Source: an uncultured Bacteroidales bacterium
GTDB taxonomy: Bacteria > Bacteroidota > Bacteroidia > Bacteroidales > Bacteroidaceae
Direction: 5' to 3'
NCBI GenBank assembly: GCA_902774335.1
Contig: CACYHW010000005.1
Span: 30,895-94,894, forward strand
DNA: 64,000 nucleotides
Position numbers and translations under genes: made by a program
Notes under the pieces: model-generated
Told to the model about the DNA's origin: nothing
Database searches by the model: none
Seen by the model: only the letters and a program-made list of their open reading frames with translations
In this document: one piece after another, positions 1 through 9,476 of the stretch
How the letters are laid out: each line of letters begins with the position of its first letter
Numbering within the stretch: the stretch's first letter is position 1

Positions 1-33
1 AGTCGATGAAATAACATTTTGGTTTATTTAATA

Positions 34-46
34 TGACACAGTGTCA
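34..46. promoter_or_regulatory. Perfect 13-bp palindrome upstream of grpE
   Basis: TGACACAGTGTCA reads the same on both strands around a central A. It lies about 60 bp before the chosen grpE start, where an operator for the chaperone operon could sit. It does not resemble the HrcA/CIRCE element. Whether it is a binding site is inference; a 13-bp palindrome can also occur by chance. Confidence 0.25.
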
Positions 47-106
47 CCGCACATGGCCGTGGCACAATCTTTGCTGTATACAGAGTGTTACTGTAAGAAA
101 AAAGGA

Positions 107-706
107 ATGAGCAAGAAAAACAAACATAAAATGTCAGAAAATTTCCAATCCGAAAAAGAGGAAGAGAAGGAGGTTCTGAACAGTGCTGAGCAGCAGAACG
201 AGGCTGCAGCACAAGAGGAGAACGCGCAGGAAGAGAACCGTGAGGAGACCATTGAGGAGAAGCTGGCCAAGAGCGAGGCCGAGGTAGCCGACCTCAAGGA
301 CCGTCTGCTTCGTCAGATGGCCGAGTTCGACAATTTCCGCAAGCGCACCATGAAGGAGAAGGCAGAGATCATCCTGAACGGCAGTGCCGGCGTGGTGACC
401 GATATCCTGCCCGTGATAGATGACCTGGAGAGGGCAATAGCCAACTCTGCCAAGTCCGAGGACTTTGGAGCCCTGAAGGAGGGCATCGAGCTTATCTACA
501 ACAAGCTCATGCACACTCTGGAGCAGAAGGGCCTTCAGAAGATTTCACCCAAGAACGAACCGTTCGATACCGATTTCCACGAGGCAATAGCCATGATACC
601 CGCGCCCGACGAGGAATCCAAGGGCAAGGTTCTGGACTGCGCCATAGACGGATACAAACTTAATGACAAGGTTCTGCGCCACGCCAAGGTGGCCGTAGGA
701 CAGTAA
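107..706 (+). CDS. grpE: GrpE nucleotide exchange factor
   Basis: Cytoplasmic co-chaperone that releases ADP from DnaK, completing the DnaK/DnaJ/GrpE folding cycle. The N-terminal third is acidic and Glu/Gln-rich, followed by a long helix (AEVADLKDRLLRQMAEFDN) and the family core FRKRTMKEKAE, then a C-terminal beta domain ending LRHAKVAVGQ. Length (199 aa) is normal. The frame is open upstream to a GTG at 41, but the encoded extension is unlike GrpE. ATG 107 is chosen, and ATG 131 is an equally good alternative because AAGGA directly abuts 107 and cannot serve as a normal ribosome site for it. dnaJ follows after 12 nt, so the two are surely co-transcribed; dnaK is not in the window. Confidence 0.95.
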   Translation: MSKKNKHKMSENFQSEKEEEKEVLNSAEQQNEAAAQEENAQEENREETIEEKLAKSEAEVADLKDRLLRQMAEFDNFRKRTMKEKAEIILNGSAGVVTDILPVIDDLERAIANSAKSEDFGALKEGIELIYNKLMHTLEQKGLQKISPKNEPFDTDFHEAIAMIPAPDEESKGKVLDCAIDGYKLNDKVLRHAKVAVGQ

Positions 707-718
707 TACCACGGAAAT

Positions 719-1888
719 ATGGCAAAAAGAGACTACTATGAAGTGCTTGAGGTCCCAAAGACCGCAACAGCCGATGAGATAAAGAAGGCTTACCGCAAGA
801 AAGCCATACAGTACCATCCTGACAAGAACCCCGGCGACAAAGAGGCCGAGGAGAAGTTCAAGGAGGCTGCCGAGGCATACAGCGTGCTGAGCGATCCCGA
901 CAAGAGAGCCAAGTACGACCAGTTCGGATTTGACGGACTGAGCGGAAACGGCGGATTCGGAGGCGGCGGCGGATTCAGCGGAGCCGGAATGTCAATGGAT
1001 GACATATTCTCAATGTTCGGCGACATATTCGGAGGCGGCGGATTCGGTGGATTCGGCGGATTCGGAGGCAGCCGCACCAGACAGCGCGGAGAACGCAAGT
1101 CGCGCGGATCGGACATAAGGATCAAGGTTGCCCTGACCCTGGAGGAGATCAACAGCGGCGTAACCAAGAAGTTCAAGCTCAAGAAACTGGTTCCCTGCCA
1201 GCACTGCAAGGGCACCGGAGCCAAGGACGGATCGGCCGCCGAGACCTGCCCCGACTGCCACGGCTCAGGCGTAGTGATGCGCACCCAGCAGAGCTTCTTC
1301 GGTATGGTTCAGACCCAGACCGTATGCCCCCGCTGCGGTGGTGAAGGAAAGATAATCAAGGACCGCTGCCCGCACTGCAGCGGCGACGGCGTTGTGTACG
1401 GCGAGGAGATTGTTGAGATCAACATACCGGCCGGTGTAGCCGAGGGCATGCAGCTCTCAGTTGAGGGCAAGGGTAATGCCGGCAAACACAACGGATATAA
1501 CGGCAACCTGCTGGTTCAGATTGAGGAGATACCGCACAAAGACCTGGTACGTGACGAGAATGACCTGGTATACAACCTGCTGCTGACAGTTCCGCAGGCT
1601 GCTCTGGGCGGTGCAATTGAGATACCCACCCTGGACGGTGCGGTAAAACTCAAGATTGAGCCGGGCACACAGCCGGGCAAGATGCTGCGTCTGCGCGGCA
1701 AGGGACTGCCCGAGGTCAACACCAGCCGTCGCGGCGACATGATTGTAAACGTAAGCGTATACATACCGGAGACACTGTCCAAGGATGAGAAGGCGGCCAT
1801 GGAGAAGTTCCAGACATCGGACCACTTCCAGCCCACCCCATCAATCAAGGAGAAACTGTTCCGCAAGTTCCGCAGTTATTTTGACTAA
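719..1888 (+). CDS. dnaJ: DnaJ (Hsp40) chaperone
   Basis: J-domain co-chaperone that stimulates DnaK ATPase and delivers unfolded clients. Domain order is complete: J domain (residues 1-70) with the HPD tripeptide at 33-35, a Gly/Phe-rich linker (about 75-125, repeats of GGFGG), and a zinc-binding region with four CxxCxGxG-type motifs ([32 protein letters not shown], from about 160). Two C-terminal substrate-binding beta domains follow. This is a type I DnaJ of normal length (389 aa). It follows grpE in the same operon and folC follows after 6 nt. Confidence 0.97.
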   Translation: MAKRDYYEVLEVPKTATADEIKKAYRKKAIQYHPDKNPGDKEAEEKFKEAAEAYSVLSDPDKRAKYDQFGFDGLSGNGGFGGGGGFSGAGMSMDDIFSMFGDIFGGGGFGGFGGFGGSRTRQRGERKSRGSDIRIKVALTLEEINSGVTKKFKLKKLVPCQHCKGTGAKDGSAAETCPDCHGSGVVMRTQQSFFGMVQTQTVCPRCGGEGKIIKDRCPHCSGDGVVYGEEIVEINIPAGVAEGMQLSVEGKGNAGKHNGYNGNLLVQIEEIPHKDLVRDENDLVYNLLLTVPQAALGGAIEIPTLDGAVKLKIEPGTQPGKMLRLRGKGLPEVNTSRRGDMIVNVSVYIPETLSKDEKAAMEKFQTSDHFQPTPSIKEKLFRKFRSYFD

Positions 1889-1894
1889 GAAATA

Positions 1895-3211
1895 ATGACT
1901 TACCAGGAAGCTGTAGAGTATCTCTACACCCAGACACCCCTTTTCCAGAACGTAGGCCAGGAGGCATATAAGGAAGGCCTGTACAACACGGTGACGATTG
2001 ACCGCCACCTGGGATGCCCCCACAAACTGTTCAAAACCATCCATGTAGCCGGAACAAACGGCAAGGGAAGCGTATCGCACACCCTGGCCGCCATCCTGCA
2101 GGCATCGGGTCTTAAGACCGGACTCTACACATCGCCCCATCTGACCGATTTCAGGGAGCGCATCAGGGTGAACGGCAAGCCCGTGAGCCCGGATTACGTT
2201 GTCAGGTTCATCCAGGACAACAGGGAGTTTCTGGAGCCGCTGCACCCGTCGTTCTTCGAGGTGACCACAGCTATGGCTTTCAGCTGGTTTGCCGAGCAGG
2301 AGGTTGACGTTGCCGTGATCGAAACCGGTCTGGGAGGACGTCTGGACTGCACAAACATAATCACACCTGCACTTTCAATCATAACCAACATAGGCTACGA
2401 CCACATGAAGTTCCTGGGCGATACGCTCTCCCAGATTGCTTTCGAGAAGGCCGGAATAATGAAAAAGAACGTTCCTGTGGTCATAGGCGAGCACACTCCC
2501 GAAACCCGCGCCGTGTTTGAGCGCAAGGCCGAGGAGGTGGGAACAAAGATTGTGTTCGCACAGGATAATTGTAAAATAATTTCGCATAAATACTTTTCTC
2601 CCGGCAAGGTCATTTACGAGACCGCATCCCTACCCGCACTTGAGAGCGGACTGGCCGGTCTGTGTCAGGAGAAGAACGCAAACACCATCCTGACCGCACT
2701 GGAGGTGCTGCAGCAGAACAGAAAGTTCACTTTCCAGGAGCAGGCCATAAGGAAAGGATTCAAGGATGTGTGCCGCATGACAGGTCTGCGCGGACGCTGG
2801 CAGCTTGTAAGCAAAAAACCGGATATCATATGCGACACCGGACACAACAGCCACGGCCTCAAATACATTGCACAGCACTTAGAGGAGCTCTCCTCAAAAC
2901 CGGGATTCGGCCAGCTGCGCATCGTGATGGGTATGGTCAACGACAAGGACGTGTCCGATGTGCTGGCACTCATGCCGCGCAATGCAAGATACTACTTTAC
3001 CCAGGCATCGGTCAAGAGAGCCCTGGAAGCAAGCAGCCTGAGGGATATGGCCAGACAGGCCGGACTGACCGGCAGGGTGTACGGCACCGTAGCCCAGGCA
3101 GTATCCGCAGCACAGCGTGAAGCATCGGCCCAGGATCTGATATTCGTGGGCGGCAGCACCTTCGTCGTAGCCGACCTGCTTACCATGCCGGAATTCTTTA
3201 TTCACGGCTGA
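1895..3211 (+). CDS. folC: Folylpolyglutamate / dihydrofolate synthase
   Basis: Cytoplasmic Mur-ligase-family enzyme that joins glutamate to folates, and often dihydropteroate to glutamate, in an ATP-dependent reaction. The ATP-binding loop GTNGKGSVSH is near residue 53. The family signature region VIETGLGGRLDCTN and the C-terminal ligase domain (CDTGHNSHGL, MGMVNDKDV) are intact. At 438 aa it is a full-length FolC. One protein of this type usually supplies both activities in Bacteroidales, but the sequence does not tell which reactions it carries out. It starts 6 nt after dnaJ. No terminator is seen after it; a promoter-like sequence for the next operon lies in the 91-nt gap. Confidence 0.93.
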   Translation: MTYQEAVEYLYTQTPLFQNVGQEAYKEGLYNTVTIDRHLGCPHKLFKTIHVAGTNGKGSVSHTLAAILQASGLKTGLYTSPHLTDFRERIRVNGKPVSPDYVVRFIQDNREFLEPLHPSFFEVTTAMAFSWFAEQEVDVAVIETGLGGRLDCTNIITPALSIITNIGYDHMKFLGDTLSQIAFEKAGIMKKNVPVVIGEHTPETRAVFERKAEEVGTKIVFAQDNCKIISHKYFSPGKVIYETASLPALESGLAGLCQEKNANTILTALEVLQQNRKFTFQEQAIRKGFKDVCRMTGLRGRWQLVSKKPDIICDTGHNSHGLKYIAQHLEELSSKPGFGQLRIVMGMVNDKDVSDVLALMPRNARYYFTQASVKRALEASSLRDMARQAGLTGRVYGTVAQAVSAAQREASAQDLIFVGGSTFVVADLLTMPEFFIHG

Positions 3212-3228
3212 AAATTTCAACCCAATCG

Positions 3229-3260
3229 CTTGCAATAGTACCCGAAATTGGCTTAATTTG
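3229..3260 (+). promoter_or_regulatory. Bacteroidetes-type promoter for the gal/ara operon
   Basis: CTTG (3229-3232) is a 3/4 match to the -33 TTTG box. It is separated by 20 nt from TTAATTTG (3253-3260), which differs from the -7 consensus TAnnTTTG at one position. Position and spacing suit the operon starting at 3303. The transcript leader would be about 35-40 nt. Confidence 0.45.
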
Positions 3261-3302
3261 CGTGTTTATTTTTAAATAATCATAATAAGCCAATTATACT
3301 AT

Positions 3303-4388
3303 ATGAGCGATTTCTTTATCAAAGAGAATCTGGCCGGCCTCAAGAGAGAGGATTTCCAGGCTACAGTCCAGGGTAAAAAAACAGATCTTTACATACTCAA
3401 GAACAAGAGAGGCAGTGAGATAGCAGTCACTAACTTTGCAGGTGCACTCTGCTCCGTCATGATGCCCGACCGCAACGGCAAGATGGAGAGCGTTGTATGG
3501 GGACACGACAGCCTGCAGCATGTTATGGACAGCGAGGAGACATTCCTGAGCGTTCTCATCGGACGTTACGGCAACCGCATTGCCAACGGTAAGTTCACCT
3601 TGGACGGCAAACAGTACACACTGGCTATCAACAACGACCCCAACAGCCTCCACGGAGGTCCCACCGGTTTCCACAAGCGCGTATTCGACGCCGAGCAGAC
3701 CGATGCACAGACACTCAAGCTCCACTACCTGTGTAAGGATGGCGAGGAGGAATTCCCCGGCAACCTGGACGTTAACGTAGTATACCGTCTGACCGATGAC
3801 AACGAGCTGGCCATCGAATACGAGGCAACAACCGACAAAAAAACCGTAGTATGCCTGACACACCATGCCTACTTTACACTGAACGGTATGAAGAAGAACC
3901 CTCTCACGGTTCTGGACTACGATCTGACAATCAATGCTGATCATTATATTCCAATCGACAATACATGTATTCCTCTGGGCTCAATCGACAAGGTTGAGGG
4001 AACCCCGTTCGACTTCCGCACCCCGCACAGGATCGGTGACCGCATCGAGGAGGGCATCCAGACCAAGAACGGCAACGGTTATGACCACTGCTGGGTTCTC
4101 AACAAGCGCGAGCCGGGAGAACTGAGCTTTGCCGTAAAGTGCGTTGACCCCGCAAGCGGCCGCACACTGGAGTGCTACACCACCGAGCCCGGCGTACAGT
4201 GCTACTCAGGCAACTGGTGCAGCGGAAGCACATGCGCCCACGGTTCTACACTGCCCAAGCGCTGCGCTATCTGCTTTGAGGCCGAGCACTTCCCCGACAG
4301 CCCCAACCGTCCCTATTTCCCGAGCACAGTGCTCAATCCCGGAGAGGTTTACACACAGACTACAATCTACCGTTTCGGAGTAGAATAA
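3303..4388 (+). CDS. galM: Aldose 1-epimerase (galactose mutarotase), cytoplasmic
   Basis: Interconverts alpha and beta anomers of aldoses such as galactose, feeding the alpha form to galactokinase. Family landmarks present: GRYGNRIANGKFTLDG, the LHGG motif with catalytic-region His, THHAYFTLNG (second conserved His) and FEAEHFPDSPNRPYFPST containing the catalytic Glu. There is no signal peptide, in contrast to the two other mutarotases nearby (5583 and 15180), so this copy should be cytoplasmic. First gene of the operon; galK starts 10 nt downstream, which supports a galactose role. Confidence 0.93.
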   Translation: MSDFFIKENLAGLKREDFQATVQGKKTDLYILKNKRGSEIAVTNFAGALCSVMMPDRNGKMESVVWGHDSLQHVMDSEETFLSVLIGRYGNRIANGKFTLDGKQYTLAINNDPNSLHGGPTGFHKRVFDAEQTDAQTLKLHYLCKDGEEEFPGNLDVNVVYRLTDDNELAIEYEATTDKKTVVCLTHHAYFTLNGMKKNPLTVLDYDLTINADHYIPIDNTCIPLGSIDKVEGTPFDFRTPHRIGDRIEEGIQTKNGNGYDHCWVLNKREPGELSFAVKCVDPASGRTLECYTTEPGVQCYSGNWCSGSTCAHGSTLPKRCAICFEAEHFPDSPNRPYFPSTVLNPGEVYTQTTIYRFGVE

Positions 4389-4398
4389 TCCGTTGATT

Positions 4399-5553
4399 AT
4401 GGATACGACTGTTCTCAGAAACAGGTTTCGCCAGCAGTTCGGGACCAGCGGCGACCTGTACTTCTCACCAGGCAGAATCAATCTGATAGGTGAGCACACC
4501 GACTACAACGGTGGTTTTGTATTTCCCGGCGCAGTAGACAAGGGTATCGCCGTTGAGATTTACCGCAACGGTTCACGCAAGGTTTCCCTCCTGGCTCTTG
4601 ACCAGAAGGATGCCCCCTATGTGGAGTTCAGTCTGGATGACACGGATAAACCCGAGCAGCATTGGGCTTGCTACATATTCGGCGTATGCAAGGAGCTGGA
4701 GAAACGCGGCGTCACACTTGGCGGATTCAACGCAGCCTTTACCGGTGACGTTCCGCTGGGCGCCGGCATGTCTTCATCGGCAGCACTGGAGAGTGCGTTC
4801 GCATTCGCCCTTAACACCATGTTCGCCGACGGTCAGGTTGACAAGTTCGAACTTGCCAAGATAGGTCAGGCCACCGAGCACAACTATTGCGGAGTAAAGT
4901 GTGGTATAATGGACCAGTTCGCATCGGTATTCGGACGTGAAGGATGTCTTATCCGTCTGGACTGCCGTTCTCTGGAATATGAGTATTTCCCGTTTGACCC
5001 TCAGGGTTACAAACTGGTTCTGGTCAACTCTATGGTCAAGCATTCACTCGGAAACGAGTATAACGAGCGCCGCGAGAGCTGTGAGAAAGCAGTTGCTCTC
5101 ATGAACGCCCAGTTCGGTCGCGTGGAGGCCCTGCGTGACGCCAACTATGAGATGCTCGATGCCGTAAAGAAAGATCTCTCCGAGCAGGATTACCGTCGTG
5201 CCCGTTACGTCCTTGATGAGAAGGAGCGTGTGCTGGCCGTGTGCGATGCACTGCAGGCCGGTGACTACGAACTGGTGGGCAGGAAGATGTATGAGACCCA
5301 CTGGGGACTGAGCCGTGACTATACCGTAAGTTGTCCGGAACTGGATTTCCTGGTAGAGACCGCACAGGATTGCGGCGTTACCGGAAGCCGTGTGATGGGC
5401 GGAGGTTTTGGTGGATGCACCATCAACCTGGTACGCGAGACCGTATGTGACAAGTTCATATCCAAGGCCAAGCGCGAATATGCCAGGAAGTTCAGCATCA
5501 TACCGGAGATCTATCAGGTCGTAATTGGCGACGGATCACGCAAACTGCAATAA
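4399..5553 (+). CDS. galK: Galactokinase
   Basis: Phosphorylates alpha-D-galactose to galactose 1-phosphate (Leloir pathway), GHMP kinase superfamily. Signature GRINLIGEHTDYNGG is near residue 25, the GHMP ATP-binding motif PLGAGMSSSAALES near 118 and the C-terminal motif GSRVMGGGFGGCTI near 330. The frame extends to a TTG at 4393, but ATG 4399 gives the usual N terminus and is preferred. galT and galE are not in this window. Placed between two mutarotase genes. Confidence 0.95.
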   Translation: MDTTVLRNRFRQQFGTSGDLYFSPGRINLIGEHTDYNGGFVFPGAVDKGIAVEIYRNGSRKVSLLALDQKDAPYVEFSLDDTDKPEQHWACYIFGVCKELEKRGVTLGGFNAAFTGDVPLGAGMSSSAALESAFAFALNTMFADGQVDKFELAKIGQATEHNYCGVKCGIMDQFASVFGREGCLIRLDCRSLEYEYFPFDPQGYKLVLVNSMVKHSLGNEYNERRESCEKAVALMNAQFGRVEALRDANYEMLDAVKKDLSEQDYRRARYVLDEKERVLAVCDALQAGDYELVGRKMYETHWGLSRDYTVSCPELDFLVETAQDCGVTGSRVMGGGFGGCTINLVRETVCDKFISKAKREYARKFSIIPEIYQVVIGDGSRKLQ

Positions 5554-5582
5554 TAACAATCAACTAACAAATAACAACAAAA

Positions 5583-6734
5583 ATGAAAAAAACTGGTTTA
5601 ATCGCTCTGATGGCAGGTTTGTTCGTTATGACAGCCTGTTCTCGGAAGGAGGCTCCGGTCCTCAACAAGGCCGACTTCCAGATGGAGTTCACAGGCAAGC
5701 AGACTGACCTGTACAAACTCACCAATTCAAAGGGTTGTGAGGTTTGGGTAACCAACTTCGGTGCCCGTATCGTGGCAATCATGGTTCCTGACAAGAACGG
5801 TCAGATGCAGGACGCTGTCATCGGATTCAAGAACATTCAGGATTACACCACACAGGCCAGCGACTTTGGATCAACCGTAGGTCGTTACGCCAACCGTATC
5901 AACCAGGGTCAGATCACACTGGACGGCGTTACATACCAGCTGCCCCAGAACAATTTCGGACACTGCCTGCACGGAGGTTGCACTCTGGAGCCCGAACCCA
6001 TGGGCTGGCAGAACCTTGTATGGGATGTAAAGGAGGTTAAGAAGAGCTCTATCACTCTGGTGATGAATTCAGCTGACGGCGAGGCCGGATTCCCCGGCAA
6101 CGTAGTTGCTACCGTAACCTACACCCTTACCAAGAACAATGCCATTGACATTGTATGGAAGGCTACCACCGACAAGAAGACTGTGATCAACATGACCAAC
6201 CACAGCTACTTCAACCTGAACGGTGACCACTCAATCCCCGTTACAAACCATATCCTGACTCTGAATGCCGACAACTTCACTCCCTGCGACAGCACATACA
6301 TGACCACAGGCGAGATCCTGCCGGTAGCAGGCACTCCCATGGACTTCACCAAGGGCAAGGCCATCGGTCTGGAGATCAACAACTACGCTTATGAGCAGCT
6401 CAAGAACGGAAACGGTTACGATCACAACTGGGTTCTCAACACCAAGTGCGATGACACCAAGTGCGCCGCCAAACTTTACAGCCCCATCACCGGTATCTAC
6501 GTAGAGGTTTACACCAACGAGCCGGGTATCCAGTTCTATTCAGGTAACTTCCTGGACGGTTCAGGTCTGGACAAGCAGGGCAACAAGATGGAGCAGCGTA
6601 CCGGCTGCTGCCTGGAGACACAGAAGTTCCCCGACAGCCCCAACAAGTCAAATCTGCCCGGATGGTACAGCGCAGAGCTCGTTCCCGGTCAGGAGTACTA
6701 CAGCCATTGCATCTATCAGTTCGGAGTCGAATAA
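5583..6734 (+). CDS. Aldose 1-epimerase, predicted lipoprotein
   Basis: Second mutarotase of the operon. The N terminus is a lipoprotein signal (hydrophobic LIALMAGLFVMTAC, Cys about residue 19), so the mature enzyme should be membrane-anchored in the periplasm or on the outer membrane. The epimerase core is intact: GRYANRINQGQITLDG, CLHGG, TNHSYFNLNG, and ETQKFPDSPNKSNLPGW at the catalytic Glu. An envelope mutarotase would equilibrate sugar anomers before uptake by the SSS symporter encoded 17 nt downstream. The substrate could be galactose, arabinose or another aldose; the sequence does not decide. Confidence 0.9.
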   Translation: MKKTGLIALMAGLFVMTACSRKEAPVLNKADFQMEFTGKQTDLYKLTNSKGCEVWVTNFGARIVAIMVPDKNGQMQDAVIGFKNIQDYTTQASDFGSTVGRYANRINQGQITLDGVTYQLPQNNFGHCLHGGCTLEPEPMGWQNLVWDVKEVKKSSITLVMNSADGEAGFPGNVVATVTYTLTKNNAIDIVWKATTDKKTVINMTNHSYFNLNGDHSIPVTNHILTLNADNFTPCDSTYMTTGEILPVAGTPMDFTKGKAIGLEINNYAYEQLKNGNGYDHNWVLNTKCDDTKCAAKLYSPITGIYVEVYTNEPGIQFYSGNFLDGSGLDKQGNKMEQRTGCCLETQKFPDSPNKSNLPGWYSAELVPGQEYYSHCIYQFGVE

Positions 6735-6751
6735 TACTAACTTAAAACTAT

Positions 6752-8749
6752 ATGAATTTCATTGAAGCAATCGGACAGTCAGGATTCAAGACTGTCGACT
6801 TTATCATTCTTCTGGTATATCTGGTACTTCTGGTATCACTGGGATTGTTCCTGGGACGTACCAAGAAAGGCGAGGAGAAAAGTGCAAGTGATTATTTTCT
6901 GGCAGGTAACACCCTTACCTGGTGGGCAGTCGGTGCATCACTGATAGCCGCTAACATCAGTGCCGAGCAGTTTATCGGCATGTCAGGTACAAGTTATGCT
7001 GACGGTATCGCTACCGCTGCTTATGAGATCATGGCAGCAGTCACACTGGTTGTGATAGGTAAGTTCCTGCTCCCTATCATGCTGAAGAGAAAGATCTTCA
7101 CCATACCGCAGTTCCTGCGCGAGCGTTACAATGACGGTGTGGGTCTGGCATTCTCAATCCTGTGGCTTTTCCTCTACGTATTCGTAAACCTGACATCCGT
7201 TGCATGGCTGGGAGCTCTGGCCATTGAGCAGATCCTGGGTCTGGAAGGTGTATCAATAGCCATAGGCAGCACAACCATATCAATGAGAATGGTTATCATC
7301 GTTGCTCTTTACGTAATAGCCGGTATCTACTCTATCTACGGAGGTCTTGCATCAGTTGCATGGACAGACGTTATGCAGGTTGTATTCCTGGTAGGCGGCG
7401 GTCTCATCACTGCTTATGTTGCCCTTAAGGCCGTTGGCGGTGGCGAAGGAGCACTGGCCGGTCTGAGCAATGTCTACAATGACATCACAAGCGGTGAGCA
7501 TCTTACCGACAGCCATTTCCATCTGGTATTCCAGAAATCGCACGGTGTTGACGCATTCAACAACGTTCCCGGTATTGCAGCCATTGTAGGTGCCGTTTGG
7601 ATCACCAACCTGGGTTACTGGGGTTTCAACCAGTACATCATCCAGAAGGGTCTGGCCGCAAAGAGCATCAACGAAGCCCAGAAGGGTATGGTGTTTGCTG
7701 CATTCCTTAAGATTCTGATCCCGTTCATCGTGGTTCTGCCCGGCGTTTGCGCTTATTATATCGCAAACCATACCGGCAACGGCCCGTATCCCGATCTCTA
7801 CAACGATGCATATATGCCCGACCTGGCAGCAGGACTGAGCGGCGTGATTGAGAAATCAGACCAGGCTTATCCGTGGCTTGTAAGAAACTTCACCCCCACC
7901 GGCATCAAGGGTCTTACATTCGCAGCTCTGGCAGCCGCCATCATCTCATCTCTGGCTTCAATGCTGAACAGTACTTCAACCCTGTTCACAATGGATATCT
8001 ACAAGAAGTACATCAACAAGGATGCCAAGGATACCACTCTTGTAAAGATGGGACGTCTCACATCACTCATTGCACTGATTATCGCCCTCGTTGCAGTAAA
8101 GCCTCTGCTTGGCGGTCTGGATCAGGCATTCCAGTACATACAGGAGTATTCAGGTTTCATCTATCCGGGTATCGTAATCGTATTCGGTCTGGGTCTTCTG
8201 TGGAAACGTGCCAGCGGCAAGGCTGCCGTTTGGACCGCAATCCTGGTTATCCCCATGGGTGTTCTGTTCAAACTCTGTCTGCCCAATGTGGCATTCCAGC
8301 TGCGCGCAGGTTACATATTCGTAATCATGTTCTTCTTCTTTGTATTCATGTCACTGGTTGACAAGAAGAAGTCACAGGAGTGCGGTCTTCCCGATGAGCA
8401 GTCACGCAAGACCATGCTTAAGTGGGCCGCAATACTGGGAGGCACAGGAATCTTCTTTATCGTCATTGCTGCAATAGTTGTTATCTGGGGTGCATTCCTG
8501 CCCGCACAGGCTACACCTGATAACCACATCATTGCATATCTGAACGATATAGGTTTCCAGGCATTCTTCTTCTTTGGAGTTCTGGTAGGTTCATCAGCTG
8601 TATGGCTTTACAGCAACTCAAAGGATACCGTACAGGACGAGAAGGCTCTTGCCGTTGACCTGAGCTATTTTGACACAGACAAGAGCTACGGCTGGTGGGC
8701 CCTGGTTATCTGCCTGATTTGCCTTGTTCTTTACGTAGTTCTGTGGTAA
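6752..8749 (+). CDS. Sodium:solute symporter (SSS family) for sugars
   Basis: Large hydrophobic protein (665 aa, roughly 14 membrane segments) of the SSS/SGLT family, which imports solutes with sodium. Recognisable segments are [18 protein letters not shown] and [14 protein letters not shown] near the N terminus, [17 protein letters not shown] (the family signature region) and [19 protein letters not shown]. Gene context between galactose and arabinose enzymes suggests galactose/glucose or L-arabinose as substrate; in Bacteroides an SGLT-like symporter is found in the arabinose locus. araD starts one base after its stop. Confidence 0.88.
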   Translation: MNFIEAIGQSGFKTVDFIILLVYLVLLVSLGLFLGRTKKGEEKSASDYFLAGNTLTWWAVGASLIAANISAEQFIGMSGTSYADGIATAAYEIMAAVTLVVIGKFLLPIMLKRKIFTIPQFLRERYNDGVGLAFSILWLFLYVFVNLTSVAWLGALAIEQILGLEGVSIAIGSTTISMRMVIIVALYVIAGIYSIYGGLASVAWTDVMQVVFLVGGGLITAYVALKAVGGGEGALAGLSNVYNDITSGEHLTDSHFHLVFQKSHGVDAFNNVPGIAAIVGAVWITNLGYWGFNQYIIQKGLAAKSINEAQKGMVFAAFLKILIPFIVVLPGVCAYYIANHTGNGPYPDLYNDAYMPDLAAGLSGVIEKSDQAYPWLVRNFTPTGIKGLTFAALAAAIISSLASMLNSTSTLFTMDIYKKYINKDAKDTTLVKMGRLTSLIALIIALVAVKPLLGGLDQAFQYIQEYSGFIYPGIVIVFGLGLLWKRASGKAAVWTAILVIPMGVLFKLCLPNVAFQLRAGYIFVIMFFFFVFMSLVDKKKSQECGLPDEQSRKTMLKWAAILGGTGIFFIVIAAIVVIWGAFLPAQATPDNHIIAYLNDIGFQAFFFFGVLVGSSAVWLYSNSKDTVQDEKALAVDLSYFDTDKSYGWWALVICLICLVLYVVLW

Positions 8750-8750
8750 T

Positions 8751-9455
8751 ATGCTGGAGGAACTGAAAGAGAAGGTATTCCGTGCCAATCTGGACCTTGT
8801 AAAGCAGGGTCTGGTCATATTCACGTGGGGTAACGTATCGGGCATAGACCGTGAGAAGGGTCTGGTGGTGATCAAACCCAGCGGCGTGAGCTATGACGAG
8901 ATGAAGGCAAGTGATATGGTTGTAGTCTCCCTCGAGACCGGTAAGGTCGTTGAGGGAGATCTCAACCCTTCATCCGATACTCCCACACATCTGGTTCTGT
9001 ACAGGTCTTTCCCCAACATCCAGGGTGTGGTTCACACCCACTCTACCTATGCTACCGCATTTGCGCAGGCCGGCCGTGACATTCCTAACATCGGAACCAC
9101 ACACGCCGACTATTTCTACAAGGACATACCTTGCACACGCGATATGACGGAGGCCGAGGTAAAGGGACAGTACGAGCTGGAGACAGGCAACGTGATAGTG
9201 GATGAGATACTGAACATCCGCAAGATCAACCCTGACCACACCCCGGCCGTACTGGTCAAGAACCATGGCCCGTTCTCATGGGGAACATCGCCTGACAATG
9301 CAGTGTATAACGCCAAGGTGATGGAGCAGTGCGCCAAGATGGCGTTCGTGGCTATGTCGGTCAATCCCGGCCTGACCATGAATCCGCTGCTCATTGAGAA
9401 GCATTACATGCGTAAACATGGCCCTAACGCTTATTACGGCCAAAAAAAGAAATAA
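8751..9455 (+). CDS. araD: L-ribulose-5-phosphate 4-epimerase
   Basis: Class II aldolase-fold, metal-dependent enzyme converting L-ribulose 5-phosphate to D-xylulose 5-phosphate, the last specific step of L-arabinose catabolism. Landmarks: [10 protein letters not shown] and [11 protein letters not shown] near the N terminus, the metal-ligand motif [14 protein letters not shown], the third His in [12 protein letters not shown], and the C-terminal [14 protein letters not shown]. Length 234 aa is typical for AraD. It is separated from the symporter by 1 nt and from araA by 21 nt, so translation is probably coupled to the symporter. Confidence 0.95.
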   Translation: MLEELKEKVFRANLDLVKQGLVIFTWGNVSGIDREKGLVVIKPSGVSYDEMKASDMVVVSLETGKVVEGDLNPSSDTPTHLVLYRSFPNIQGVVHTHSTYATAFAQAGRDIPNIGTTHADYFYKDIPCTRDMTEAEVKGQYELETGNVIVDEILNIRKINPDHTPAVLVKNHGPFSWGTSPDNAVYNAKVMEQCAKMAFVAMSVNPGLTMNPLLIEKHYMRKHGPNAYYGQKKK

Positions 9456-9476
9456 TCACTTTATAAAAACAAGATT

